From assembly GCA_017381395.1 (NCBI GenBank), contig JAFOCH010000055.1, forward strand, positions 1-9,475: a stretch of 9,475 nt of DNA, written 5' to 3'. Numbering within the stretch: position 1 is the first letter of the stretch; each line of letters opens with the position of its first letter. The notes under the pieces were generated by a model that was not told where the DNA came from, ran no database searches, and saw only the letters and a program-made list of their open reading frames with translations. Positions 1 to 6,904 of the stretch are shown piece by piece. Origin of the DNA: Clostridia bacterium. GTDB taxonomy: Bacteria; Bacillota; Clostridia; Oscillospirales; Acutalibacteraceae. The position numbers and the translations under genes are program-made.

Positions 1-213
1 AACGATGCTCTGCATGATTTCTTCCTGGATTTCTGCGTTGATTTTTCTGCCATCCTCATAGTACTGGGTACAAGCTTCGGTAGAAACTGTGAAGCCCTGA
101 GGAACGGGGAGACCGATTTTGGTCATTTCGGCAAGGTTAGCGCCCTTACCGCCGAGGAGCTCACGCATGTCAGCGTTACCCTCTGAGAACAGGTAGCAAT
201 ACTTTTTTGCCAT
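1..213 (-). CDS. ppdK: Pyruvate, phosphate dikinase, N-terminal fragment
   Basis: Only the first 71 codons are in the window; the gene continues beyond the left edge. The translation begins MAKKYCYLFSEG and contains LLGGKGANLAEM (residues 19-30) and GLPVPQGFTVST (34-45). This is the hallmark start of the PPDK/PEP-synthase ATP-grasp nucleotide-binding domain, and the spacing fits PPDK. The enzyme is cytosolic and interconverts ATP, phosphate and pyruvate with AMP, PPi and PEP, using a phosphohistidine on a central swivelling domain that is not visible here. In anaerobic Clostridia it often works in glycolysis or gluconeogenesis at the PEP/pyruvate node. The ATG is preceded on the minus strand by AGGAGGT (223-229) at good spacing, which fixes the start. 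A promoter and a leader hairpin lie upstream. The codons look like those of a highly expressed gene. PEP synthase is the main alternative, but its N-terminus usually differs. Confidence 0.93.
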   Translation of the reverse strand, partial: MAKKYCYLFSEGNADMRELLGGKGANLAEMTKIGLPVPQGFTVSTEACTQYYEDGRKINAEIQEEIMQSIV

Positions 214-248
214 GTGATATTTACCTCCTAAAAATAGATAACAATGTT

Positions 249-286
249 AAAAAGCGATATTCGGCGGCTAGTCCGCGCACAATATC
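249..286 (-). promoter_or_regulatory. 5'-terminal hairpin of the ppdK leader
   Basis: On the minus strand the leader RNA can fold as GATATT / AATATC (286-281 with 261-256) closing an internal loop, then GCGG / CCGC around a five-base loop. GC and a run of five U (253-249) follow. The hairpin begins almost exactly where the promoter would start transcription (about 286). A stem at the very 5' end is more easily read as an mRNA-stabilising structure than as a terminator, because RNA polymerase would have barely left the promoter. The U run still makes attenuation possible. The pairing is read directly from the sequence; the role is inference. Confidence 0.45.
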
Positions 287-292
287 TTTCAT

Positions 293-321
293 ATTATAAC
301 AGACATTAAAAATTTTTTCTA
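293..321 (-). promoter_or_regulatory. Sigma-A promoter of ppdK (extended -10)
   Basis: Read on the minus strand, a perfect TATAAT (298-293) is preceded by TGT, giving an extended -10 element (TGnTATAAT). Seventeen bases upstream is TAGAAA (321-316), a moderate -35. It points at ppdK and predicts a leader of about 73 bases. Confidence 0.65.
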
Positions 322-439
322 CATTAAATTTCTGATTTGGTGGTATTTTTTTCAACAAACTTATGCCGTATAAAGCTCGAATTTTAGTGATTTTCGCTTA
401 TTTATTGTATTTTTGACATTAAAAAGGGTTAGAATGTGC

Positions 440-468
440 TTGAAAAAGACGAAACAATCGGTCATAAT
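440..468 (+). promoter_or_regulatory. Sigma-A promoter of the pth-mfd operon
   Basis: TTGAAA (440-445), a 17-base spacer and CATAAT (463-468) match the sigma-A consensus at 10 of 12 positions. Transcription would start near 475, about 59 bases before pth. No terminator was seen between here and 6120, so this is the likely promoter for the four-gene run. Confidence 0.6.
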
Positions 469-533
469 GTAAAGTGGATGATAATTGGAATAAAAATCTC
501 ATTTATGTATAAAAATTCATTAGGGGAGTCACT

Positions 534-1136
534 ATGTTTTTTGGTAAAAAGAAGATGGCAACAGGAAACGTTGATTACATAATCGTCGGCTTGGGTAATC
601 CCGGCGGCGAATACGAAGCGACGAGGCATAATGCGGGTTTTATCGTTATCGATATGCTCGCCGAGGAATGCTCGTGCGCGGTGACAAAGCTTAAATTCAA
701 GTCGCTCTACGGTACGGCTCAAATCGGGGACAAAAAGTGCATTCTCATGAAGCCGCAAACATATATGAATAATTCGGGCGAAGCGGTCAGAGATGCCGCC
801 GCATTCTATAAAATTCCCGCCGAAAGAATAATCGTCGTGTCGGACGATATTTCCCTCGACGTCGGCAAGCTTCGTATAAAGCGAAAGGGTAGCGACGGCG
901 GTCACAACGGGCTTAAAAGCATAATTTATCAGCTCCAAAGTGACAATTTCGCCCGTATCAAAATGGGCGTGGGCAAAAAGCCGCATCCCGAATACGACCT
1001 TGCCGCGTGGGTGCTGTCGCGTTTTAAAAACGACGAGGTCGAGTCGCTCAAATCGGCGGCAAAAAATGCCTGCGATGCGATAAAGCTCATTGTCGGCGAA
1101 AAGATTGATATGGCGATGAATAAATTTAATTCATGA
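534..1136 (+). CDS. pth: Peptidyl-tRNA hydrolase
   Basis: This cytosolic enzyme cleaves the ester bond of peptidyl-tRNAs that drop off ribosomes, recycling tRNA. The 200-residue protein has the full bacterial Pth signature: GLGNPGGEYEATRHNAGF (19-36) with Asn22 and catalytic His32, PQTYMNNSG (74-82) with the Met-Asn pair, SDD (103-105) with the Asp that activates the histidine, and GGHNGLKS (122-129) with Asn125. The start is supported by AGGGGAG at 522-528. The second Met (residue 8, ATG at 555) is where many family members begin but has a poorer ribosome binding site, so a short basic N-terminal extension (MFFGKKK) is likely genuine. It is the first gene of the run, 43 bases before mfd. The pth-mfd pairing is conserved in Firmicutes; the B. 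subtilis equivalent is spoVC-mfd. Confidence 0.97.
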   Translation: MFFGKKKMATGNVDYIIVGLGNPGGEYEATRHNAGFIVIDMLAEECSCAVTKLKFKSLYGTAQIGDKKCILMKPQTYMNNSGEAVRDAAAFYKIPAERIIVVSDDISLDVGKLRIKRKGSDGGHNGLKSIIYQLQSDNFARIKMGVGKKPHPEYDLAAWVLSRFKNDEVESLKSAAKNACDAIKLIVGEKIDMAMNKFNS

Positions 1137-1179
1137 TTGCATAATTATACCTGAATTTTAAGGAGAAAGGAGACCGTTT

Positions 1180-4100
1180 ATGCAGTTTGTATCAGCATTA
1201 ATGGGCAAATTGCCCGAATATCGCGAGCTGAAAGGGGCGCTTGCCCATCTCGGCTTTCCTGCAGCTGCGACGGGCCTTTCTCATATTCATAAAGCGGTAC
1301 TGATAAAATCGCTCTGCGAGGAGCTCGACCGACGTGCCCTCATTATTGCCGCCGACGAAGCCGAAGCCTCCCGTTTTTGCGACGATTTGACGGCGCTCGG
1401 AGTGAATGCCGTTTACTATCCGTCGAGGGACTACACTTTTCGCGATATAGCCGGATTTTCCCGTGAATACGAGCACATGCGACTCGGCGCGTTGCAGAAA
1501 ATTGCCGACGGCGACTATACCGTCTGTGTTGCAAGTGCCGTTGCCGCCTGCCAACTTACTTTGCCGAAAGAGAAACTTTGCGCTCATACCTTTACTGTTA
1601 AAAATGGTCAGGAGCTACCTCTAGACGAGATTTTGGCTCGACTTGTTTCGGCGGGATATATTCGCGCCGATATGGTCGAGGGCGTCGGTCAGTTTGCCGT
1701 CAGGGGAGGCATACTCGACCTTTTTCCGCCACAAATGAAAAATCCGGTACGAATCGAATTTTGGGGCGATTCGGTCGATTCGTTGAGTTTGTTTGATAAG
1801 GAAAGTCAGCGGCGTACCGACCTGCTTGACGAGGTGATTATTCCCCCTGCCTGCGAGGTTATTTTCGCCGACCGATTTGTAAATGAGGTCGAGCAATTCG
1901 CCTCCAAACTGACCAAAAAAAACGAACTTGCAAAGGAAAAGCTCGGTCTTGCTACATTGGCGGCGAGGTCGGGAGTGTTTCCGCACAGCTTTGATAAATA
2001 CCTGCCGCTTGCTTATAAGAATAGTGAAACGGTAATTGACTATGTCGGTGACGAGCTGATATTCCTCAGCGAATACAATAACGCTAACGAGAGTTTACGC
2101 AGATTTTTTGTCCAGCAGCGTGAGGATTTGGAACTCATGTTCGAGGATGGCACGCTGACAAAGGGGCTTGATCGCTTTACACTCACTAAATCCGAGTTTT
2201 TCTCCCTCATCGGCGGTAAAAATTTGGTTTATACCGACACGTTTGCGAGGGGTAGCTACGGCACCGAACTAAAAACGTCGGTCGGCTTTAATATGCGCCA
2301 AACTACCTCGTGGCGCGGCTCGGTGACACAGCTTGCCGACGATATTGAGCCGATGCTCAAATCGGGCTATTCGGTGGCAATTCTCGCCGGAAATAAAAAG
2401 GCGGCACAGAATCTTGCCGACGAGCTGAGTGACCGCTCGATTGATGCTGCGTTTCTCGATAATCCACCATTCTTGCGCGATAAAGGGGTAACGGTAACGC
2501 TAGGTGCTCTGTCGTCGGGCTTTGAAAGCACCGAGGGTAAATTTGCCGTCATCACCCGTGACAAGTACATGGGAGCAAAGCCGATTTCCCGTCGCAAGTA
2601 TAAAAAAGGCGAACAAATCAATGGAATCGAGGAACTTCACCGCGGCGATTATATCGTTCATGTTGCCCACGGAATCGGCATTTTCGACGGAATACACAAG
2701 ATTGCAAATGACGGAATAACAAAGGATTATATAAAGATAAATTATGCCAAGCAGGACGTTTTGTACGTGCCTGTAACCCAGCTTGATTTGGTGTCGAAAT
2801 ATATCGGCAATTCGGCCGACGGCGCGGTGAAACTTAACCGACTCGGCGGTGAACAGTGGCAAAAGACACGCTCACGAGTAAAATCGGCGGTAAAAAATAT
2901 GGCCCGTCAGCTTATCAAGCTTTATTCTGAGCGAATGGCGGCAAAGGGATATGCGTTTATGTCCGACACCGACATTCAGTCGGATTTCGAGAACCGCTTT
3001 GAATATGACGAAACCGATGACCAGCTTCGTTGTATAAATGAGATAAAGGACGATATGGAGAGGGCTGTGCCGATGGACCGACTGCTTTGCGGAGACGTCG
3101 GCGTGGGAAAAACCGAGGTTGCGCTCAGAGCCGCATTTAAGTGTATCGCCGAGGGCAAACAATGCGCCCTTTTATGCCCGACTACCATTCTCGCCTGGCA
3201 GCATTATCAGACGGTTTTGCGTCGAATGGAGGATATGCCGGTCGAGGTCGAGCTTTTATCCCGATTCAGAACGGCAAAACAGCAAACAGCCATTCTCAAC
3301 CGACTCAAAAAGGGTCGCGTTGATATGATAATCGGTACCCACCGTCTCGTTTCAAAGGACGTCGAGTTCAAGGATTTGGGCCTGGTCATAATCGACGAGG
3401 AGCAACGCTTTGGCGTCGAGCAAAAGGAGAGGTTAAAGGAGCTTTGCCCGTCGGTTGACGTGCTTACCATGTCGGCTACACCAATTCCGCGTACATTGAA
3501 TATGGCTATGTCGGGGCTTCGCGATATGTCGTCGATTGACGAGGCGCCGAACGACCGCCAGCCCGTCCAAACCTATGTTGTCGAGCACGACCTCGGAGTA
3601 ATAGTTGACGCCATAAATCGCGAAATTCGACGCGGCGGTCAGGTGTATTACCTGCATAATCGGGTTGAAACCATTTCACTCGCAGCGGCAAAGTTAAAGC
3701 AGCGCATCCCCGATTGCAATATCGGTATCGCCCACGGAAAGATGGGCGAGGAGGAATTGAGCGAGGTTTGGCGAAAACTTATCGAAAGAGAAATTGACAT
3801 TTTGGTTTGTACCACTATAATAGAAACAGGGGTAGATGTGCCGAATGCCAATACCCTTATTATCGAGGATGCCGACCGATTCGGTCTTTCCCAGCTTCAT
3901 CAGCTGCGAGGACGTGTAGGTCGTTCATCACGAAGAGCGTATGCTTATCTGACCTTCCGTGGCGGAAAATCAATGACCGAAATCGCCCGAAAGCGACTCG
4001 AAGCAATACGCGAATTTACCGAATTCGGTTCGGGGTATAAGATTGCTATGCGTGACCTTGAGCTTCGTGGAGCAGGTAACCTGCTTGGCGGAGAGCAGCA

Positions 4101-4641
4101 CGGACACATGGATTCGGTGGGCTACGATATGTATTTGCGGCTCCTTGCCGACGCCGTCAGCGAGGAAAAAGGGGAAAAGCCGACATCACTCGTCGAGTGT
4201 ACGGTTGACCTGCCGATAACCGCCCATATCCCCGAGGATTATATTCCCGACTTGCCGCAGCGGCTTGGAATTTACAGGCGAATAGCCGACATTCGCAGCG
4301 TTGAGGACTCGGAGGACGTAATTGACGAGCTTTGTGACCGCTTTGGCGACATACCGCCGTCGGTCAACGGGCTGGTAAAGGTTGCCCTTTTGCGAAATCG
4401 AGCAGCGGCCCTTGGAATAACCGAGGTACAGTATCGACTCGGCGCAATAAAGTTGTATCCCGTTAACCTGGATATGCAGCTTGCGGCATCACTTAGTGCC
4501 AAGTATTCGGTACGATTTGCCGTTGGCGCAGGGTCAAAGCCGCATTACAGCTTGGCAGGCAAGTCTAGACAAAAGCCGCTTGATTTGATGGAAGAGATAC
4601 TTTCCGCCGCAGAGCAGGCAAAAAAGCAAATTGATGGTTAA
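1180..4641 (+). CDS. mfd: Transcription-repair coupling factor Mfd
   Basis: Mfd is a DNA translocase that pushes or removes RNA polymerase stalled at lesions and recruits UvrA. At 1153 residues it is of normal family length. The N-terminal UvrB-like part includes GQFAVRGGILDLFPP (170-184), part of the UvrA-contact module. The RNA-polymerase-interacting domain is around 488-545, with the motif DYIVHVAHGIGIF. The helicase core has a Q-motif region (FENRFEYDETDDQ, ending at Gln615), Walker A GDVGVGKT (638-645), Walker B DEEQ (739-742), SAT (765-767) and the motif VI region QLRGRVGRS (908-916). LGGEQHGHMDSVGYDMY and a C-terminal TRCF domain (roughly 1010-1130) follow. All motifs look intact. The start is set by AAAGGAG at 1166-1172. 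It lies 43 bases after pth and 45 bases before the next gene, with no terminator between. Confidence 0.99.
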   Translation: MQFVSALMGKLPEYRELKGALAHLGFPAAATGLSHIHKAVLIKSLCEELDRRALIIAADEAEASRFCDDLTALGVNAVYYPSRDYTFRDIAGFSREYEHMRLGALQKIADGDYTVCVASAVAACQLTLPKEKLCAHTFTVKNGQELPLDEILARLVSAGYIRADMVEGVGQFAVRGGILDLFPPQMKNPVRIEFWGDSVDSLSLFDKESQRRTDLLDEVIIPPACEVIFADRFVNEVEQFASKLTKKNELAKEKLGLATLAARSGVFPHSFDKYLPLAYKNSETVIDYVGDELIFLSEYNNANESLRRFFVQQREDLELMFEDGTLTKGLDRFTLTKSEFFSLIGGKNLVYTDTFARGSYGTELKTSVGFNMRQTTSWRGSVTQLADDIEPMLKSGYSVAILAGNKKAAQNLADELSDRSIDAAFLDNPPFLRDKGVTVTLGALSSGFESTEGKFAVITRDKYMGAKPISRRKYKKGEQINGIEELHRGDYIVHVAHGIGIFDGIHKIANDGITKDYIKINYAKQDVLYVPVTQLDLVSKYIGNSADGAVKLNRLGGEQWQKTRSRVKSAVKNMARQLIKLYSERMAAKGYAFMSDTDIQSDFENRFEYDETDDQLRCINEIKDDMERAVPMDRLLCGDVGVGKTEVALRAAFKCIAEGKQCALLCPTTILAWQHYQTVLRRMEDMPVEVELLSRFRTAKQQTAILNRLKKGRVDMIIGTHRLVSKDVEFKDLGLVIIDEEQRFGVEQKERLKELCPSVDVLTMSATPIPRTLNMAMSGLRDMSSIDEAPNDRQPVQTYVVEHDLGVIVDAINREIRRGGQVYYLHNRVETISLAAAKLKQRIPDCNIGIAHGKMGEEELSEVWRKLIEREIDILVCTTIIETGVDVPNANTLIIEDADRFGLSQLHQLRGRVGRSSRRAYAYLTFRGGKSMTEIARKRLEAIREFTEFGSGYKIAMRDLELRGAGNLLGGEQHGHMDSVGYDMYLRLLADAVSEEKGEKPTSLVECTVDLPITAHIPEDYIPDLPQRLGIYRRIADIRSVEDSEDVIDELCDRFGDIPPSVNGLVKVALLRNRAAALGITEVQYRLGAIKLYPVNLDMQLAASLSAKYSVRFAVGAGSKPHYSLAGKSRQKPLDLMEEILSAAEQAKKQIDG

Positions 4642-4686
4642 AAAAGCCGTAACAGGCATATAAAATATTTTCAAAAGGTGAATAAA

Positions 4687-4923
4687 ATGAAGGAATTTTT
4701 TAACAACAACAAAAAGTCGGTAATCACTTTTCTCTGCGCAATTGCAGTAATTATTGTATGCGCAATTGCCGGTACACTTCTCAATCCCGAGGATGAGAAT
4801 GCAGGAAAAATTGGCATCAACGACGGCAAAACAGCTGCCGACATTTCGGCTCAGGAGTACGAAGTAGTTGACGGTAACGGACTTAATTTCGCTTCATCCG
4901 AAGCTGAATCGGTTGCCGAATAA
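4687..4923 (+). CDS. Small single-pass membrane protein of unknown function
   Basis: I do not recognise this 78-residue protein. It starts MKEFFNNNKKS, has one strongly hydrophobic segment (about residues 11-32, rich in Ile/Val/Ala with two Cys), then an acidic, Ser/Ala/Glu-rich tail with no further hydrophobic stretch. The positive charges before the segment predict the N-terminus inside and the tail outside. The Cys at residue 25 is preceded by IIV, which is a poor lipobox, so a lipoprotein is unlikely. The frame opens with GTG at 4678, but that GTG is part of the AAAAGGTG ribosome binding site (4673-4680). The ATG at 4687 with a six-base spacer is the better start. It sits between mfd and the O-antigen-ligase-like gene (26-base gap) and is probably cotranscribed. 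A partner or anchor for the next protein is possible but unproven. Confidence 0.75.
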   Translation: MKEFFNNNKKSVITFLCAIAVIIVCAIAGTLLNPEDENAGKIGINDGKTAADISAQEYEVVDGNGLNFASSEAESVAE

Positions 4924-4949
4924 TTTTTATAAAAAAAGGAATGTGACGC

Positions 4950-6110
4950 ATGGAGGTTAAGAAGGGCGGCTTTTTTGACCGCTTTACCGACCGTGTAATT
5001 ATTCTTTCAGCGGTGCTTTGCGTCTTTTTGCCGAGCATACTTTCGTTTGTTGTCGAGGCGGCGCTCGTTACATCGCTGATAATAAATCCCCGCACGAGAA
5101 GGATGATTTTTTCGTGTGGGCTTTGCTATTGGCTTTTGCCGATTGCCCTCGCATCAATAATTCCGCCGATATTTTATCGTAACTACGTCGGAATTATCGG
5201 AGGCGTAGGGCTTGTTTTGATGCTGACGTTCGGCATTTATTTAAAAAAGGCAATCACCCCCGACATATTCGAGGAAGGAATAAAATTCGCATCAGCGGCG
5301 AGTGTAATCGTCACCTTTGTCGCCACCTGCGAAAGGGTTGCGTATGCCATTTGGCCGACACTTTCGATGAATAAGGATTTGCGCTGTGCAGGTGCGTTTT
5401 TTAACCCGAATATGTTTGGCACGGCGGTCACCTTTGTCATCCTTGCCGCGCTTTATAAAATAATGTCGTCGCGTGGAAACAGGCGAATTTATACAGCAGT
5501 GATTATAGCCAATCTCATCAGTTTGGCGCTTTGCGGCTCATTACTTGGGATTGCCGAGCTTGTTTGCGGAGTTTTCTTTTTACTCTTGTTTAACAAGCGG
5601 TGGAAGTTTGTTGCTATTTTTATCGGTGCGGGTTTGGTTGCTCTTGCCGCAGTTTTTGCCTATCCGAAGCTACTGCCCCGACTTTTTGAGGCGAGTGAAT
5701 CCTTTAATCTGCGCTATCGAGTGTGGCAGCTTGCCGTACATCTGTTTAAGCAAACACCGATTTTTGGTCGCGGCGCATTGACCTATATGATGGAAAGTCC
5801 AAAATATGTCGGAGCCGAGCTTGGCTTTAACGTGTGGGTTACCACCTGCGCCCACAGCTTGTTGCTCGACGGACTTTTGTGCCTCGGAATTGTCGGCACC
5901 TCGCTTGTGTCGGGCTTCTTTATCCATTACTTTATCCCGATTATAAAAAATGCCGTAAAGCGCATAAATCAGCCGACCTGTGCACTCGGTTTGGCTATGA
6001 CGATGGGCGTACTTTTTCACGGCATTTTTGACGAAACGGTCGCCTGGCCACAGATTACGATTTTGTTTTTAATTCTTCTGTCGGGCGCGTTTTTACCAAA
6101 AAAAGATTAA
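4950..6110 (+). CDS. O-antigen ligase / polymerase-like polytopic membrane protein
   Basis: This 386-residue protein has about ten hydrophobic segments (for example 17-41, 52-72, 79-98, 112-134, 155-171, 180-214, 219-237, 301-329, 345-360, 367-382). It carries features of the O-antigen ligase/Wzy_C family: GAFFNPNMFGTAVTF (148-162), like the SFFgNPN motif of the family; LRYRVWQLA (254-262) followed by TPIFGRG (269-275) in the large extracytoplasmic loop; and AHSLLLDGLLCLGIVG (301-316). Family members transfer or polymerise lipid-linked glycans at the outer face of the membrane, but the substrate cannot be read from sequence. In a Gram-positive host this suggests a cell-wall or capsular polysaccharide or protein glycosylation. 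No glycosyltransferases, flippase or other polysaccharide genes are nearby, which is unusual. The start is supported by AAAGGA at 4935-4940. The gene ends just before the bidirectional terminator. Confidence 0.78.
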   Translation: MEVKKGGFFDRFTDRVIILSAVLCVFLPSILSFVVEAALVTSLIINPRTRRMIFSCGLCYWLLPIALASIIPPIFYRNYVGIIGGVGLVLMLTFGIYLKKAITPDIFEEGIKFASAASVIVTFVATCERVAYAIWPTLSMNKDLRCAGAFFNPNMFGTAVTFVILAALYKIMSSRGNRRIYTAVIIANLISLALCGSLLGIAELVCGVFFLLLFNKRWKFVAIFIGAGLVALAAVFAYPKLLPRLFEASESFNLRYRVWQLAVHLFKQTPIFGRGALTYMMESPKYVGAELGFNVWVTTCAHSLLLDGLLCLGIVGTSLVSGFFIHYFIPIIKNAVKRINQPTCALGLAMTMGVLFHGIFDETVAWPQITILFLILLSGAFLPKKD

Positions 6111-6119
6111 TCGATAAAT

Positions 6120-6153
6120 AAAAAAGGTTGAGGATTTTACCTCAACCTTTTTT
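6120..6153. terminator. Bidirectional intrinsic terminator
   Basis: AAAAAAGGTTGAGG (6120-6133) pairs perfectly with CCTCAACCTTTTTT (6140-6153) around a six-base loop. The eight-pair core is flanked by A and T runs, so it works in both directions. It closes the pth-mfd operon on the plus strand and the HPr-like gene on the minus strand, overlapping that gene's TAA codon (6154-6152). Confidence 0.92.
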
Positions 6154-6409
6154 AATTCATTCCGAGCAAAAGCGACTTTATGCTTTGGGCGGTTTCGGCT
6201 TCGTTTGCGCCGCTGACGGTGAATTTGATTTGATCCCCGTTTTTAATCCCTAGTCCCATCACGGCAAAAAGCTTTTTCGCGTTTACCGTTTTTCCGCTTT
6301 TTTCGAGGGTCACGGTGCATCCCGATTCGACCGCCACCTGAATCAGCCGACTGGCGTCATACGCTTTCAGCCCCTCGTTATTCCTCATCGTGTATTCAAA
6401 AATTTGCAT
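6152..6409 (-). CDS. HPr-family protein lacking both phosphorylation sites
   Basis: The 85-residue product matches phosphocarrier HPr in length and pattern: N-N-E-G-L at 10-14, LIQVAVESG in helix 1, VNAKKLFAVMGLGIKNGDQI (42-61) and a C-terminal helix ending SLLLGMN. Counting from Met1 with no gap, residue 15 should be the catalytic His that receives phosphate from enzyme I. Here it is Lys, and the usual HARPA reads KAYDA, so the conserved Arg17 and Pro18 are also gone. Residue 46, the HPr-kinase Ser, is also Lys. The protein therefore cannot act as a normal phosphocarrier or as P-Ser-HPr/Crh at those sites; a binding or regulatory role is inferred. The frame is intact with normal codons, so it is not obviously decaying. 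The ribosome binding site is AGAGGTG (6425-6419, minus). No convincing promoter was seen. A canonical ptsH would have to lie elsewhere. Confidence 0.88.
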   Translation of the reverse strand: MQIFEYTMRNNEGLKAYDASRLIQVAVESGCTVTLEKSGKTVNAKKLFAVMGLGIKNGDQIKFTVSGANEAETAQSIKSLLLGMN

Positions 6410-6488
6410 AATTCATAACACCTCTTTTTTGAATATAATATGTAAAATCCCTTTCGTTATTTATATAAATTTTTTTAAAAAAATATGC

Positions 6489-6517
6489 GTATATTTCCGA
6501 AAATATTTCTCATAATA
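6489..6517 (+). promoter_or_regulatory. Candidate promoter of the DUF1540 gene, possibly sporulation sigma-G type
   Basis: GTATA (6489-6493), a 17-base spacer and CATAATA (6511-6517) fit the Bacillus sigma-G pattern (GHATR, 17-18 bases, CATWMTA). There is no good sigma-A -35 at the matching distance. CATAAT could also serve as a weak sigma-A -10. The surroundings are very AT-rich, so a chance match is quite possible. Confidence 0.35.
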
Positions 6518-6549
6518 ACAGCGTAGTCCAATCAGGGAGGTATATCGAC

Positions 6550-6714
6550 ATGATGAAGGCTAACAAGTCTATCCAGTGTACAGTAGCAAACTGTAAGCAT
6601 CATTGCAGCAATGAAAATTACTGTTCGCTTGGCTGCATTATGGTAGGCACCCATGAGTGCAATCCTTCGATGGATCAGTGCACCGACTGTAAGTCCTTTG
6701 ACCTGAAACAGTAG
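6550..6714 (+). CDS. Cysteine-rich small protein, DUF1540 type
   Basis: This 54-residue protein contains eight cysteines (10, 15, 19, 25, 29, 37, 44, 47) in a pattern like DUF1540: IQCTVANCKHH (8-18), then a Cys-containing turn, GCIMVG (28-33) and a closing CTDCKSFD (44-51). The spacing suggests metal binding (zinc or iron) or disulfides, but the function of the family is not established. It has no signal peptide or membrane segment, so it should be cytosolic. The ribosome binding site GGGAGG (6535-6540) lies nine bases before the ATG at 6550; a second ATG follows directly at 6553. It is divergent from the HPr-like gene (140-base gap) and is followed by its own hairpin terminator, so it is probably monocistronic. 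The six-cysteine SCIFF peptide family was considered but the pattern differs. Confidence 0.85.
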   Translation: MMKANKSIQCTVANCKHHCSNENYCSLGCIMVGTHECNPSMDQCTDCKSFDLKQ

Positions 6715-6735
6715 TTTCCGGAATAACCAAAGGCG

Positions 6736-6777
6736 CAAACCCCCGATTAGCGTAATTTTTTACGCATCGGGGGTTTG
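6736..6777 (+). terminator. Hairpin terminator after the DUF1540 gene
   Basis: CAAACCCCCGAT (6736-6747) pairs with ATCGGGGGTTTG (6766-6777). After a two-base bulge, GCGTAA (6750-6755) pairs with TTACGC (6760-6765) around a four-base loop. The 3' side reads GGGGGTTTGTTT, a broken U tract. The stem is very stable and begins 21 bases after the stop codon. Confidence 0.75.
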
Positions 6778-6818
6778 TTTGCATGAATGAAATGACGCTG
6801 ATGGAATATAAATGGTAG

Positions 6819-6845
6819 GTGCAAATTGCTTGCACGGTATATAAT
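6819..6845 (+). promoter_or_regulatory. Palindrome next to a TATAAT box, possible regulated upstream promoter
   Basis: A perfect inverted repeat GTGCAA-N5-TTGCAC (6819-6835) lies four bases before TATAAT (6840-6845). The position where a -35 would fall (6817-6822) reads AGGTGC, a poor match, and is covered by the left arm. This layout fits an operator or activator site at a promoter that depends on a regulator. It would lead into rex from about 6852. Only the sequence pattern supports this; the regulator is unknown. Confidence 0.3.
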
Positions 6846-6904
6846 ATGAAAGGGCGGCATATCCTGACACATAAAAAAGAGTGGTTAAAAAGAATGACAA
6901 TTTC

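Larger units (their letters stand above)
214..533. other. Divergent intergenic region between ppdK and pth
   Basis: This 320-base AT-rich stretch has no credible gene. From left to right it holds the ppdK ribosome binding site (223-229), a leader hairpin (256-286), the ppdK promoter (293-321, minus), the pth promoter (440-468, plus) and the pth ribosome binding site (522-528). Nothing was recognised between about 322 and 439 except low-complexity A/T runs. Confidence 0.8.

Noticed and set aside
413..435. TTGACA with TAGAAT as a pth promoter
   Set aside because: The spacer is only 11 bases. TTGAAA-N17-CATAAT just downstream is far better.
462..986. A 174-codon open frame on the minus strand across pth
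   Set aside because: It lies opposite the clearly real pth gene, has no ribosome binding site and no family-like features.
4678..4686. GTG at 4678 as the start of the small membrane protein
   Set aside because: The GTG is part of the ribosome binding site for the ATG at 4687.
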